From CAZPMT01 sp964587655 (GTDB lineage Bacteria; Hydrogenedentota; Hydrogenedentia; Hydrogenedentales; SLHB01): a DNA stretch of 64,000 nt. Position numbers and translations under genes: made by a program. The notes beneath the pieces are model-generated. The model searched no databases. It was not told the origin of the DNA and saw nothing but the letters and a program-made list of their open reading frames with translations. The stretch is taken from the NCBI GenBank assembly GCA_964587655.1, contig CAZPMT010000011.1, positions 20,867 through 84,866 on the forward strand, given 5' to 3'. Positions within the stretch are counted from its first letter, which is position 1, and each line of letters opens with the position of its first letter. This document shows positions 42,821-50,842 of this stretch, piece after piece.

Positions 42821-44161
42821 TTATACGAGTCCCTGATCAAGCATTGCATCAGCGACCTTCACGAAACCGGCGATATTCGCGCCCATCACGTAGTTGCCAG
42901 GATCGCCGTAGTCTTCCGACGCATTGTACGCCTGCGTGTGGATGGCCTCCATGATCTGCTTCAGGCGCGCGTCCACTTCCTCGCGCGGCCACATCACGTG
43001 CTGCGCGTTCTGCGCCATCTCGAGACCAGACACCGCGACGCCCCCCGCGTTCGCGGCCTTACCGGGACCATACAGGATCTTGCTGTCAAGGAAGACTTTC
43101 ACGCCTTCCGGATCGGTCGGCATGTTCGCGCCTTCGCTCACAAGCGTGCACCCGCCCTTGATCAACAACAGCGCGTCTTCGCCGGTGATCTCGTTCTGAG
43201 TAGCGCTTGGGAACGCGCAATTGCATTTGATGCCCCACGGGCGCTCGCCTTCGCGGTACTCGACCCCCGGGAACTTGTCCGCGTATTCACGGATGCGGCT
43301 GCGGCGCACGTTCTTCAGCTCCATCACGTAGGCAAGCTTCTCTTCGTTAATGCCCGCCGGGTCGTAGATCGTTCCGTTCGAATCGGACAGCGACACGACC
43401 TTCGCGCCGAGATGGTTCAGCTTCTCGACCGTGTACTGCGACACGTTACCGGATCCGGACACGGCGCAGACCTTGCCGCGCATGTCGTCGCCGCGCGTGG
43501 CAAGCATGTTCTGGGCGAAGTAGACGCAGCCGTAGCCGGTAGCCTCGGGACGGATCAGCGAGCCGCCCCAGTTCAGCCCCTTGCCCGTGAGCACGCCCGT
43601 AAATTCGTTGCGGATGCGCTTGTACTGCCCGAAAAGGAAGCCAATCTCGCGACCGCCGACCCCGATGTCGCCCGCCGGTACGTCCGTGTCCGGACCGATG
43701 TACTTACACAACTCGGTCATGAAGGATTGGCAGAACCGCATCACTTCGGAATCCGACTTGCCTTTCGGATCGAAATCCGAACCGCCCTTGCCGCCGCCCA
43801 TCGGGAGCGTCGTCAACGAATTCTTGAACACCTGCTCGAAGGCCAGGAACTTCAAGATGCCAAGGTAAACCGTCGGATGAAACCGCAACCCGCCCTTATA
43901 GGGACCGATGGCGCTGTTCATTTGGATCCGGAAGCCGCGGTTAACGCGGATACCCCCCTCGTCATCCTGCCACGGAACCCGGAACATCATCACCCGCTCC
44001 GGTTCCGTCAATCGCTCCAAGATCCGGTTCCTCTCGTACTCCGGATGCCGCTCAAGAACGGGCTGAAGTGAATCCAACACCTCTTGCACCGCCTGATGAA
44101 ACTCCGGTTCCGCCGGATTGCGCCTTACCACCAAATCCCTCACAAAATCCACATACGACAT
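42821..44161 (-). CDS. gdhA: NADP-type glutamate dehydrogenase
   Basis: The 446-residue protein is of hexameric GDH length. It has the active-site segment KGGLRFHPTV, the catalytic-Lys motif LPMGGGKGGSDFDPKGKSDS and AGDIGVGGREIGFLFGQYKR. A Rossmann domain with the CAVSGSGNVSQYTVEKL dinucleotide motif follows. It assimilates ammonium by making glutamate from 2-oxoglutarate and NADPH. The ATG at 44161 has an AGGAGGCGAAC ribosome site. A TTGACA-17-TACAAT promoter and a GGAACC palindrome over its predicted start lie upstream, opposite the divergent nrpR gene. Confidence 0.95.
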   Translation of the reverse strand: MSYVDFVRDLVVRRNPAEPEFHQAVQEVLDSLQPVLERHPEYERNRILERLTEPERVMMFRVPWQDDEGGIRVNRGFRIQMNSAIGPYKGGLRFHPTVYLGILKFLAFEQVFKNSLTTLPMGGGKGGSDFDPKGKSDSEVMRFCQSFMTELCKYIGPDTDVPAGDIGVGGREIGFLFGQYKRIRNEFTGVLTGKGLNWGGSLIRPEATGYGCVYFAQNMLATRGDDMRGKVCAVSGSGNVSQYTVEKLNHLGAKVVSLSDSNGTIYDPAGINEEKLAYVMELKNVRRSRIREYADKFPGVEYREGERPWGIKCNCAFPSATQNEITGEDALLLIKGGCTLVSEGANMPTDPEGVKVFLDSKILYGPGKAANAGGVAVSGLEMAQNAQHVMWPREEVDARLKQIMEAIHTQAYNASEDYGDPGNYVMGANIAGFVKVADAMLDQGLV

Positions 44162-44275
44162 GTTCGCCTCCTGACTTTCTCTCTCCGTTACGATGGGGCG
44201 CGCCAGCCCTCCGTCCCCTCGGACGTTACATTGCCAAGCCACCCACCATCCACCAATGACAACAAGACCATGTAC

Positions 44276-44297
44276 CGGAACCTATCAGCCGGTTCCG
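44276..44297. promoter_or_regulatory. Candidate NrpR operator over the gdhA start
   Basis: CGGAACC and GGTTCCG arms flank 8 bases and cover the predicted gdhA transcription start. Methanogen NrpR operators are GGAA-N6-TTCC palindromes near starts; here the GGAA and TTCC are present but spaced further apart. Confidence 0.55.
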
Positions 44298-44300
44298 AGG

Positions 44301-44329
44301 ATTGTAGGACAAAGGGACCGCATTGTCAA
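44301..44329 (-). promoter_or_regulatory. gdhA promoter
   Basis: Minus-strand TTGACA and TACAAT are spaced by exactly 17 bases. The predicted start falls at about 44294, inside the GGAACC palindrome, about 130 bases before the gdhA ATG. Confidence 0.8.
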
Positions 44330-44427
44330 GCAAAAAATGCGCATGGCCTATCCCTTGCTCTCAAATGACTTACGTCGTGCCGTGAAACGTGTCACGCCAT
44401 GAGCGGTGCCGGACAACTGTCGAAATA

Positions 44428-44454
44428 CCGGCCACTATACGGAAATAGTGCCGG
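44428..44454. promoter_or_regulatory. Inverted repeat ahead of nrpR promoter
   Basis: CCGGCCACTAT faces ATAGTGCCGG just before the -35 box. It shares the TACCGG..CTAT and GCCGGTT pieces with the gdhA palindrome, so it may be an autoregulatory NrpR site. Confidence 0.45.
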
Positions 44455-44458
44455 TTAC

Positions 44459-44487
44459 TTGATCTTCACTCCCAACTGTGGTACGAT
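44459..44487 (+). promoter_or_regulatory. nrpR promoter
   Basis: TTGATC and TACGAT are spaced by 17 bases. The predicted start lies about 32 bases before the TTG start codon. Confidence 0.75.
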
Positions 44488-44526
44488 GCCAACTCCGTAA
44501 CCGTTCACGCCGAGGAGACACCGACG

Positions 44527-45576
44527 TTGGAGAAGAAGACCGAACGGAATATGATCGCCATACTCCGGACCCTGCGCGACGCCCCCGGTCCGCTCGGGGC
44601 GGAACGGATCGCGGAGCAACTGGGCGCCGCTGGCGCCCATCTCAGTGAACGCGCCGTGCGCAACTACCTCGCCCAGGCCGACGTGAACGGCTGGACCCGA
44701 AATCTGGGCCGTCGCGGGCGAACCCTGACGGCCTCCGGGCGCCAAGAGGCGGACGGCGCGCTGGTCATGGACAAAGTCGGCTTCGTCGCCGCGCGCGTGG
44801 ACGCCCTCACGTACCAGATGACCTTCGACCCCTTCACGAGGAAAGGCACCGTTATCCTGAACATCTCGACCCTGGCGATAGAGGATGCCCGCGCCGGCCT
44901 AGCCGAGATGACGAGGGTCTACGACGCCAATCTAGGCATGGGGCGATTGCTGCTAGTCGGAAAACCCGGCGAGATGGTCGGCGATTTCCGCTGTCCCGAA
45001 GGCCGGATCGGCATAGGCACCATATGCAGCGTCAGCATCAACGGCCTCTTCCTCAGGGCCAAGATCAGCACACGTTCGCGATTCGGCGGCCTCCTCGAGA
45101 TCGAAGACCGGCAACCCAAGCGCTTCATCCAGATCATCAACTACGACGGCACGTCCCTCGACCCCCTCGAGATCTTCATACGAGGACACATGACCAGCGT
45201 CAGCAAGGCCGCGCAGACCGGGTCCGGCGTCATCGGCGCCAGTTTCCGCGAAGTCCCAGTGGCCGCACTAGCCGAAGTGCACCGCGTCGCCGCCCTATCC
45301 GAAAGACTCGGCCTTGGCGGCGTATTCGCGTTCGGCCTGCCCAACCAGCCCCTGCTCGACATACCCGTAGCCCAAGGCTGCGCGGGACTCGTCGTCGCTG
45401 GCGGCCTAAACCCCATCGCCGCCATCGTCGAGAGCGGCATCGACACCACAAGCGCCGCCATGCACAACCTCTGCGACTTCACCCAGCTAATCCCCCACGA
45501 AGCCGCCCGCGAAATCCTGGCGCCAAAGCGCACCTTCATCCCTCCCTTTCGCGGGAATGACGATGTGGGGCGTTGA
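44527..45576 (+). CDS. nrpR: NrpR-type nitrogen regulator
   Basis: The 349-residue protein has an N-terminal winged HTH (about 8-70: RIAEQLGAAGAHLSERAVRN) and an NrpR (DUF128) domain (RFIQIINYDGTSLDPLEIF to LLDIPVAQGCAGLVVAGGLN). In methanogens NrpR represses nitrogen genes and is relieved by 2-oxoglutarate. The start is TTG behind GAGGAG. It stands divergent from gdhA with a shared control region, which supports control of ammonium assimilation. The final residues (FRGNDDVGR) are encoded by a half copy of the CCCGCTTTCGCGGGAATGACG palindromic repeat, so the native C-terminus may have been replaced. Confidence 0.85.
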   Translation: MEKKTERNMIAILRTLRDAPGPLGAERIAEQLGAAGAHLSERAVRNYLAQADVNGWTRNLGRRGRTLTASGRQEADGALVMDKVGFVAARVDALTYQMTFDPFTRKGTVILNISTLAIEDARAGLAEMTRVYDANLGMGRLLLVGKPGEMVGDFRCPEGRIGIGTICSVSINGLFLRAKISTRSRFGGLLEIEDRQPKRFIQIINYDGTSLDPLEIFIRGHMTSVSKAAQTGSGVIGASFREVPVAALAEVHRVAALSERLGLGGVFAFGLPNQPLLDIPVAQGCAGLVVAGGLNPIAAIVESGIDTTSAAMHNLCDFTQLIPHEAAREILAPKRTFIPPFRGNDDVGR

Positions 45577-46112
45577 TCCTGAGGTCTTCGCCAATTCCAG
45601 AAGTCTGCCAGGAGTTTTGAGATAGCTTCTTGCCAGATGGCGGTTCAGTGGCTTTCTGTAGTCTTTCTTAACCACCTTGCGCCGGGATTTCTGTACAGAG
45701 CTTGGTATGACTCGGGGAACTCCGCCGACTACCGAATACGTCCGGGCCCGCCGAGTAACACCATATTCAATCCCTCCGGCGAGCCATTCGGCCATTCGTG
45801 ACTAATGGGCGAATCCCGAAGGCAGTAACACAGTGCGCCTGTCAATCCCCGCCGCCTCACCCGCCAAAATCTAAGCATTATGCGCAAAGATCGGAGATTC
45901 GTAAATCAAACACCCTTCGTTTCGCAGATTATAGTCCGTCCGACACCCGAAACCCGACACGCGAAACCCGAGACCCTTGTCCCGGAAATGTGGCGTGCAT
46001 TTCCAGCGCAACCGCTTATTCCAAGAGTGGTTACCGAGTCCAGATCCCAGCCGGCAAGTGGAATGCCGTGGGCTATATAGTAGGGGGAACAATAACGACC
46101 CTGGAGAATGAG
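45577..46112. other. Gene-free stretch with short repeats
   Basis: About 540 bases hold a half palindromic repeat at the nrpR end and an ACCCGAAACCCGACACG-type low-complexity stretch (45945-45976). The weak minus-strand ORF here has no recognisable family. Confidence 0.5.
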
Positions 46113-46592
46113 ATGGCTGGTAAGGAGTACAAGGACCACGTGTTTGACCGAAGTGGGTACGCAGGGGACGCGAGAACGGAGGTGGAAGCGTACGACCGTG
46201 CGTTGATCCGTGACCTCAAACGCTGCGGGGCCAAGGAGACGCCGGTTCTGTGGCACTATGCGTGTGCGGTAAATTCGGCGTTGATGGTCGTCAAGCATAT
46301 CGAGCGAATGCTCTTTGGCGTTCGGGATCCGGAGAAGCCGGATGCCAACGCGGACCCGAAGAAGGATCGTGATGTAGCACTGATCGAGACCCTGGGCAAG
46401 GCCTGGGAACGATGGAGGAAAGCCGTGAAAGATCTCGAGGATTATCTGATGAGGACGGGTACGCCGACGGAAATCGCGATGGCGGACCTGATGAAGCCGA
46501 TCCTGAAGAGGACCGATGGCGTCCTCGAGGACGCCCTCGAATATGAAGCCGCAAAGGGTAGGCCGCCAAAGGACTCCGACAAAGACGCGTGA
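46113..46592 (+). CDS. Small protein upstream of terminase-like gene
   Basis: The 159-residue, highly charged, helical protein (ALIETLGKAWERWRKAVKDL) has no named family. The ATG at 46113 follows GGAG and skips a non-homologous N-terminal extension. It sits directly ahead of the terminase-like gene, where phages place the small terminase subunit. That role is only inferred. Confidence 0.55.
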   Translation: MAGKEYKDHVFDRSGYAGDARTEVEAYDRALIRDLKRCGAKETPVLWHYACAVNSALMVVKHIERMLFGVRDPEKPDANADPKKDRDVALIETLGKAWERWRKAVKDLEDYLMRTGTPTEIAMADLMKPILKRTDGVLEDALEYEAAKGRPPKDSDKDA

Positions 46593-46646
46593 GTCTCGAA
46601 AGGCCGGTTGAACTGCGGATGGACACAGCGCGGCAATGACGACTTT

Positions 46647-46676
46647 GTTCGTCCGTGTTCGTCCGTGTCCGTCCGT
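46647..46676 (+). repeat. Three tandem GTTCGTCCGT units
   Basis: Three 10-base units, the last varied to GTCCGTCCGT, stand between the small protein and the terminase-like gene. Confidence 0.7.
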
Positions 46677-46703
46677 AATTTCAAATCTCGAAGGGGGTAA
46701 TTC

Positions 46704-48167
46704 ATGAAGTGGAACCAGAAACGGGCGCGAAACAAACTGCGCGCGCTGGGTTTGTCTCAAGGAGACATAGATGGATGGATCAACCTTTTCTGGCGCGAGC
46801 GCTTTGTCCAAGGACATCTGAAAGACCGCACCGGGAAGCTGTGGACGCCGCGACCGTACCAGAAAGACTCGCTCGAATCGTACGCGCTTCGGAAAGTCCA
46901 CTGTGACGGGCGCGACGTCGGCAAGACGGCCGAGATCGAGATCATGGCCCTATGGGCGACCGTCGCGTGTCCGGACAGCGAGATGCTGATCGCCACACCG
47001 TGCGAAAATCATCTCTTTCCGCTAATGAGCCGCATTATCCGGAGCCTCCAGGCCGCGCCGGACCTCGCGCCGGCGCTCGTCGAGATCAAACGGACCCCGT
47101 CGTGGTTCCTGCGGTTCTCGAACGGGTTCGCGCTGTGGGGACGCATCGCCGGTCCGCGCGGGATCAACTTCCAGGGCATGCACGTCCAGTGGCAGATCGT
47201 CGACGAGGCCCAGGAGATGACCGAGGCCGCGTGGGGCGAACTCCTACAAGCGTTGAACGGCGGCGGACACCGCTGGGTCTACGGTGTGCCCAACGGCCTC
47301 CGGAACACCTACTTTCGCATGACGCAGATGCAGGACGCGGAACAATATAACTGGCCCTCGTCGCTCAATCCCGACTTCACGCCCGCGAAGGACGCCGAAC
47401 TCGCGCTGCTCTACGGCGGGCGCGATTCGCCCGGCTACATCCACCGCGTCCTCGGACAGCACGGCGCTCCAGCGCACGCCGCGTTCAACCTCGACGACTA
47501 CCTCATGTGCGTCGAGGAAGCGTTGGATTTCAGCGACGTCGCGCTGGCGGAGGGCGATTCGTTTACGGCGCCCAACGACGTGCCGCGCGGCGATTACTAC
47601 CTCGGATGCGATCTCGGGTACGCCCAGGACCCGTCGGAGTTCGTCGTGTACCGCGCGGCCGAGCCGCATTTCGTCAACGTCCTGCGCGTGCATCTCCACG
47701 GCGTCAACTACGCCCGCCAGCAAGACGTCATCATGCAACTCGACGCCGCCTACGATTTCCGCGGCATCGGCATCGACTGCGGCAACAGCGGACGCGCCGT
47801 CGCGCACAATCTCATGGCCCACGGCGCGGAATGGTGCGACAAGGTCCGCGCCTACGAATTCGGCGGCGCCATCGAACTCGAACCATTGCCCGACGGCTCC
47901 ATCCCGCGCCGCCGAGTCAAACAGTTCATGACCGAACTCCTCCAACGCCGGATGGCGGAACGCAGCATCATCTTCCCTGAGTCGCCGGACCGCGAGGCCC
48001 AGTACGCCTCACACACATACAGCGTCTCAACCCAAGGCGAAATCGTCTACGAGAAAGGCAACGACCACATCATCGACGCCGACCGCTGCGCCATCCTGCG
48101 GCACTACCAGGACACCCACGACCGGCCCGAGCCGGTCTACCTCGGCGTCCGCGTCGCCGGGTTCTGA
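46704..48167 (+). CDS. Orphan phage terminase large-subunit-like ATPase/nuclease
   Basis: The 487-residue protein has an N-terminal ATPase with Walker A GRDVGKT (69-75) and Walker B QIVDEAQEM (D167, E168). A C-terminal RNase H-like nuclease domain follows (YLGCDLGYAQDPSEF with D303 and D309, GIGIDCGNSGRAVAHNL). Terminases cut and package phage DNA. No portal, capsid or tail gene accompanies it, only the 159-residue ORF before it. The gene looks intact, with GGGGG before its ATG, and is convergent with the aldehyde oxidoreductase gene. A domesticated or prophage-remnant origin is likely. Confidence 0.75.
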   Translation: MKWNQKRARNKLRALGLSQGDIDGWINLFWRERFVQGHLKDRTGKLWTPRPYQKDSLESYALRKVHCDGRDVGKTAEIEIMALWATVACPDSEMLIATPCENHLFPLMSRIIRSLQAAPDLAPALVEIKRTPSWFLRFSNGFALWGRIAGPRGINFQGMHVQWQIVDEAQEMTEAAWGELLQALNGGGHRWVYGVPNGLRNTYFRMTQMQDAEQYNWPSSLNPDFTPAKDAELALLYGGRDSPGYIHRVLGQHGAPAHAAFNLDDYLMCVEEALDFSDVALAEGDSFTAPNDVPRGDYYLGCDLGYAQDPSEFVVYRAAEPHFVNVLRVHLHGVNYARQQDVIMQLDAAYDFRGIGIDCGNSGRAVAHNLMAHGAEWCDKVRAYEFGGAIELEPLPDGSIPRRRVKQFMTELLQRRMAERSIIFPESPDREAQYASHTYSVSTQGEIVYEKGNDHIIDADRCAILRHYQDTHDRPEPVYLGVRVAGF

Positions 48168-48183
48168 CCACGCGACGGCACGT

Positions 48184-50067
48184 TCATATAGCCCATTCGA
48201 GGCCGAGTTCCATTAGTTTGCCGGGGGTGGGATTTCCGGTGGCTGTGTCCCAGCCCATGACGCCGTAGTATTGGTCGAGCATGGTTGGGAAGAGGTCGCG
48301 ATTCACGTGTGCGCCTTTGCTGGGGCCTTCGGGGATGGGTTCGTACACGCGATCGGGCAGCGTATCGTCCTTTCGCGTGAAACCGCGGCGGGCGTTGATC
48401 TGTCGCATCATGTTTGTCTTGCGCTCGCCGGCTTTCATCAGTTCCCAGAACGTGCAGTCCCAACCCGTGGTGAAGCGAAGCAGGTCCTCGAGTTCGCGGT
48501 AGTTGAAGATGTTGCCGGGTCCCCAGACGAACATGCAGAGCGTGAGGGTATCGAGCAGGCTGTAGTAATGTTGGCTGAACGCGGTCATGCGCATCTTCGG
48601 CAGGTCCGTCGAGGGGCGCGTGCCCTTGCCGACAATGGCGAGTCCCGCCGCGAGTTCGCCGCCGCCCGCGATCAGCCAATCGTGCTCGGACGACATGTGG
48701 TCGCCGCCGATCGGGACGGTGGCGTACATGATCGCCTGGCTCGGCTTCACCTGCGCCATATGCGCGGGCAGCCCTTGGCCTTTGCAGTGAATCGCGAACG
48801 CCGCGGTCTCAGGGCCGAAATGGCGGACGGACGCGTCGAATCCTTCCGCCAGAACGTCGCCGATGCCTTCGCGCCGCCCGACGCGGTCGATCAGCCAAAA
48901 GAGGTCTTCGGGCGCGCCGAAACGGAGGGCCTTGCCGTCCGTGGCGCTGGCCGGGATCCGTTTGTGCTCAATGGACTCGAACACGTAAGCGGCCATCGCG
49001 CCCATGGTGATGGTGTCGATTCCGTACTCGTTGCACATCTCGTTCGCCTTGGCCACCGCCGCCGCGTCGGTGATATCGAGATTCGATCCGAGCGTGCTCA
49101 GCGTCTCGAATTCAGGTCCGCCCAGCTTGTCGCTCACTTGGTACGGAGTCTCGATACGGACGCGCTTGCGGCACGCCACCACGCAGCCGAAACACGTGGT
49201 CTCGCCGGCGCCGATCTTCTCTCCGAAGACCTGCCCCGACAGATCCTTGTAGTTCGGATGCCAGCCGCGCGTGTAGTTGTGAGTGGCCATGTTTCCCGCC
49301 TCGGATTGGAACTGGACCACGCCCGGCGTCCCATGCGCGCGCAGCGTCGACGGGAAATCCGCCGTCTTGACACGCTCTCCGGCGAGGACCGCGAGTTTCC
49401 GGATCCCTTCAGGATCGGCGAATTCGATCCTGCTCTTGCGCGGGACGCGCACGGCAATCGCGCGCATGTTCTTGCTGCCCATGACGGCCCCCATGCCTGT
49501 CCGTCCGACGGAGTCGTTGAGATCGGCCATCAGACAGGCATAGCGCACGAGGCGTTCACCGGCCGGCCCGCACTGGATGATGCTCACGCGCGTCCCTTCG
49601 CGCTTGAGCTCCGCATTCAGGGCGTCGTACACGTCGCTGACGCTCCGTCCGGTCAGATGGGCGGCGTCGCGGATCTCGATGTTCTCTCCGTCAACGAGAA
49701 GATAGCAGGGCGCGCCGGCTTTGCCGGCGATCACGACGGCGTCGTATCCCGCGAACTTGATGAACGGTCCGATATCGCCGCCGACCTGGCCTTCTCCCAC
49801 GCCGCCGCTCACCGGCGACAGGGCCACAGCGCTGCAACGGCTCGCTCCGGAAACCGCGCAGCCCGTTGTGACGCTCGGCGCAATCGTCAGGACGTTGTCC
49901 GGGCTCAACGGGTCCGTTTCAGCCGATGTCTCTTGCAACAGAAAGTACGCTCCGAAAGCCCCGCCGCCCATATAGGTCCGGTAGAACTCTTCAGGAAACG
50001 ACTGCTTCTCGACCGTCTTCGTACTCAGGTTGACGCGCAAGATGACGCCATGATAACCGTTGGGCAT
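48184..50067 (-). CDS. Aldehyde:ferredoxin oxidoreductase family tungsten enzyme
   Basis: The 627-residue protein has the AOR N-terminal domain (GYHGVILRVNLSTKTVEK to YMGGGAFGAYFLLQET). The pterin region GPFIKFAGYDAVVIAGKA and the Fe-S motif CFGCVVACRKR (C-x2-C-x3-C) follow, with a further Cys in TLCMFVWG as the fourth ligand. The family oxidises aldehydes to acids with ferredoxin using tungstopterin. The ATG at 50067 has a strong AGGAGG site. No cofactor genes are nearby. Substrate is unknown. Confidence 0.9.
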   Translation of the reverse strand: MPNGYHGVILRVNLSTKTVEKQSFPEEFYRTYMGGGAFGAYFLLQETSAETDPLSPDNVLTIAPSVTTGCAVSGASRCSAVALSPVSGGVGEGQVGGDIGPFIKFAGYDAVVIAGKAGAPCYLLVDGENIEIRDAAHLTGRSVSDVYDALNAELKREGTRVSIIQCGPAGERLVRYACLMADLNDSVGRTGMGAVMGSKNMRAIAVRVPRKSRIEFADPEGIRKLAVLAGERVKTADFPSTLRAHGTPGVVQFQSEAGNMATHNYTRGWHPNYKDLSGQVFGEKIGAGETTCFGCVVACRKRVRIETPYQVSDKLGGPEFETLSTLGSNLDITDAAAVAKANEMCNEYGIDTITMGAMAAYVFESIEHKRIPASATDGKALRFGAPEDLFWLIDRVGRREGIGDVLAEGFDASVRHFGPETAAFAIHCKGQGLPAHMAQVKPSQAIMYATVPIGGDHMSSEHDWLIAGGGELAAGLAIVGKGTRPSTDLPKMRMTAFSQHYYSLLDTLTLCMFVWGPGNIFNYRELEDLLRFTTGWDCTFWELMKAGERKTNMMRQINARRGFTRKDDTLPDRVYEPIPEGPSKGAHVNRDLFPTMLDQYYGVMGWDTATGNPTPGKLMELGLEWAI

Positions 50068-50172
50068 TTCGACCTCCTGCAATTACTTCCAATGCGTGAG
50101 AGGCGCATTATAAGGAAGCATTCCGGCGTTAGTCTACCGGCGGACCTCGCTGAAAGATGGAGTAACGCGCCG

Positions 50173-50841
50173 CTACCGGTTTTCCGCGGGCCGCTCCTGC
50201 AGGGCCTGTGTCTCTGCGATTCGCCGTTCGAGGGCGGCTGCCTTTTCCGTTTGGCCCGTGGCGCGGTACGCCTGCGCAAGACGATCCATCAGGAACAGGT
50301 CATTCGGGTAACCCTTGAGCGCCTCTTCGTAGTACGGAACGGCCTCGGCGGGTTTTCCGAGGGCCCGATAGGTCTCCGCCATATACCGCGGGAAGGTCGG
50401 ATATCGATAGCCCTCATCGAGACACTTCCTGCCGAAAGCGATGGCCTCTTCCTGCCGGCCCATCTGCATAAGGGCGTTCATCGCTTTGAGGCGCATGTCT
50501 TCATCGCGGCTGCCGCGTTCGATGGCGCGCGCAAACGAGTCAAACGCTTCTTGCAGGCGTTTCAGGCGGAAGTGGAGCAGACCTCGTACGCGATAGGGTT
50601 CCGGGTTCCCCGGTGCTTTTCGGATCGCCTGCTCGATCTGAGTGAAGGCCCCAACCATGTCATTCCGGTCAATCAGGAGTTCCGCCTCATTAAGGTGCGT
50701 GCGAGGATCTTGGGCGCGCTGATGTTCGACGTAGCGCGACAGCGCGACGTTCGCCAGTACGCCGGCCGCGAGGAATGCAGCGAGGAACGCAGCCCAGGTG
50801 GCGAATACGGCGCGTGTATTCACGAAGGGCGGCTTTCGCAT
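50173..50841 (-). CDS. Membrane-anchored TPR protein
   Basis: The 222-residue protein has one N-terminal helix (FATWAAFLAAFLAAGVLANV). TPR repeats follow over about 55-215 (AFTQIEQAIRKAPGNPEPY, PYYEEALKGYPNDLFL). Its start lies one base after the sugar-transferase stop on the same strand, so it is coupled. It probably supports exopolysaccharide assembly as a scaffold (inference). Confidence 0.75.
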   Translation of the reverse strand: MRKPPFVNTRAVFATWAAFLAAFLAAGVLANVALSRYVEHQRAQDPRTHLNEAELLIDRNDMVGAFTQIEQAIRKAPGNPEPYRVRGLLHFRLKRLQEAFDSFARAIERGSRDEDMRLKAMNALMQMGRQEEAIAFGRKCLDEGYRYPTFPRYMAETYRALGKPAEAVPYYEEALKGYPNDLFLMDRLAQAYRATGQTEKAAALERRIAETQALQERPAENR

Positions 50842-50842
50842 G

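Larger units (their letters stand above)
44162..44526. promoter_or_regulatory. gdhA-nrpR intergenic control region
   Basis: The 365-base divergent region holds a gdhA promoter with operator (44276-44329), an inverted repeat before the nrpR promoter (44428-44454) and the nrpR promoter (44459-44487). Nothing codes here. Confidence 0.7.

Noticed and set aside
45487..45795. 102-codon minus-strand ORF after nrpR
   Set aside because: It overlaps the nrpR coding end on the other strand and has no recognisable family or ribosome site.
46113..48167. Active prophage
   Set aside because: Only the terminase-like pair is present; no capsid, portal, tail or lysis genes surround it.
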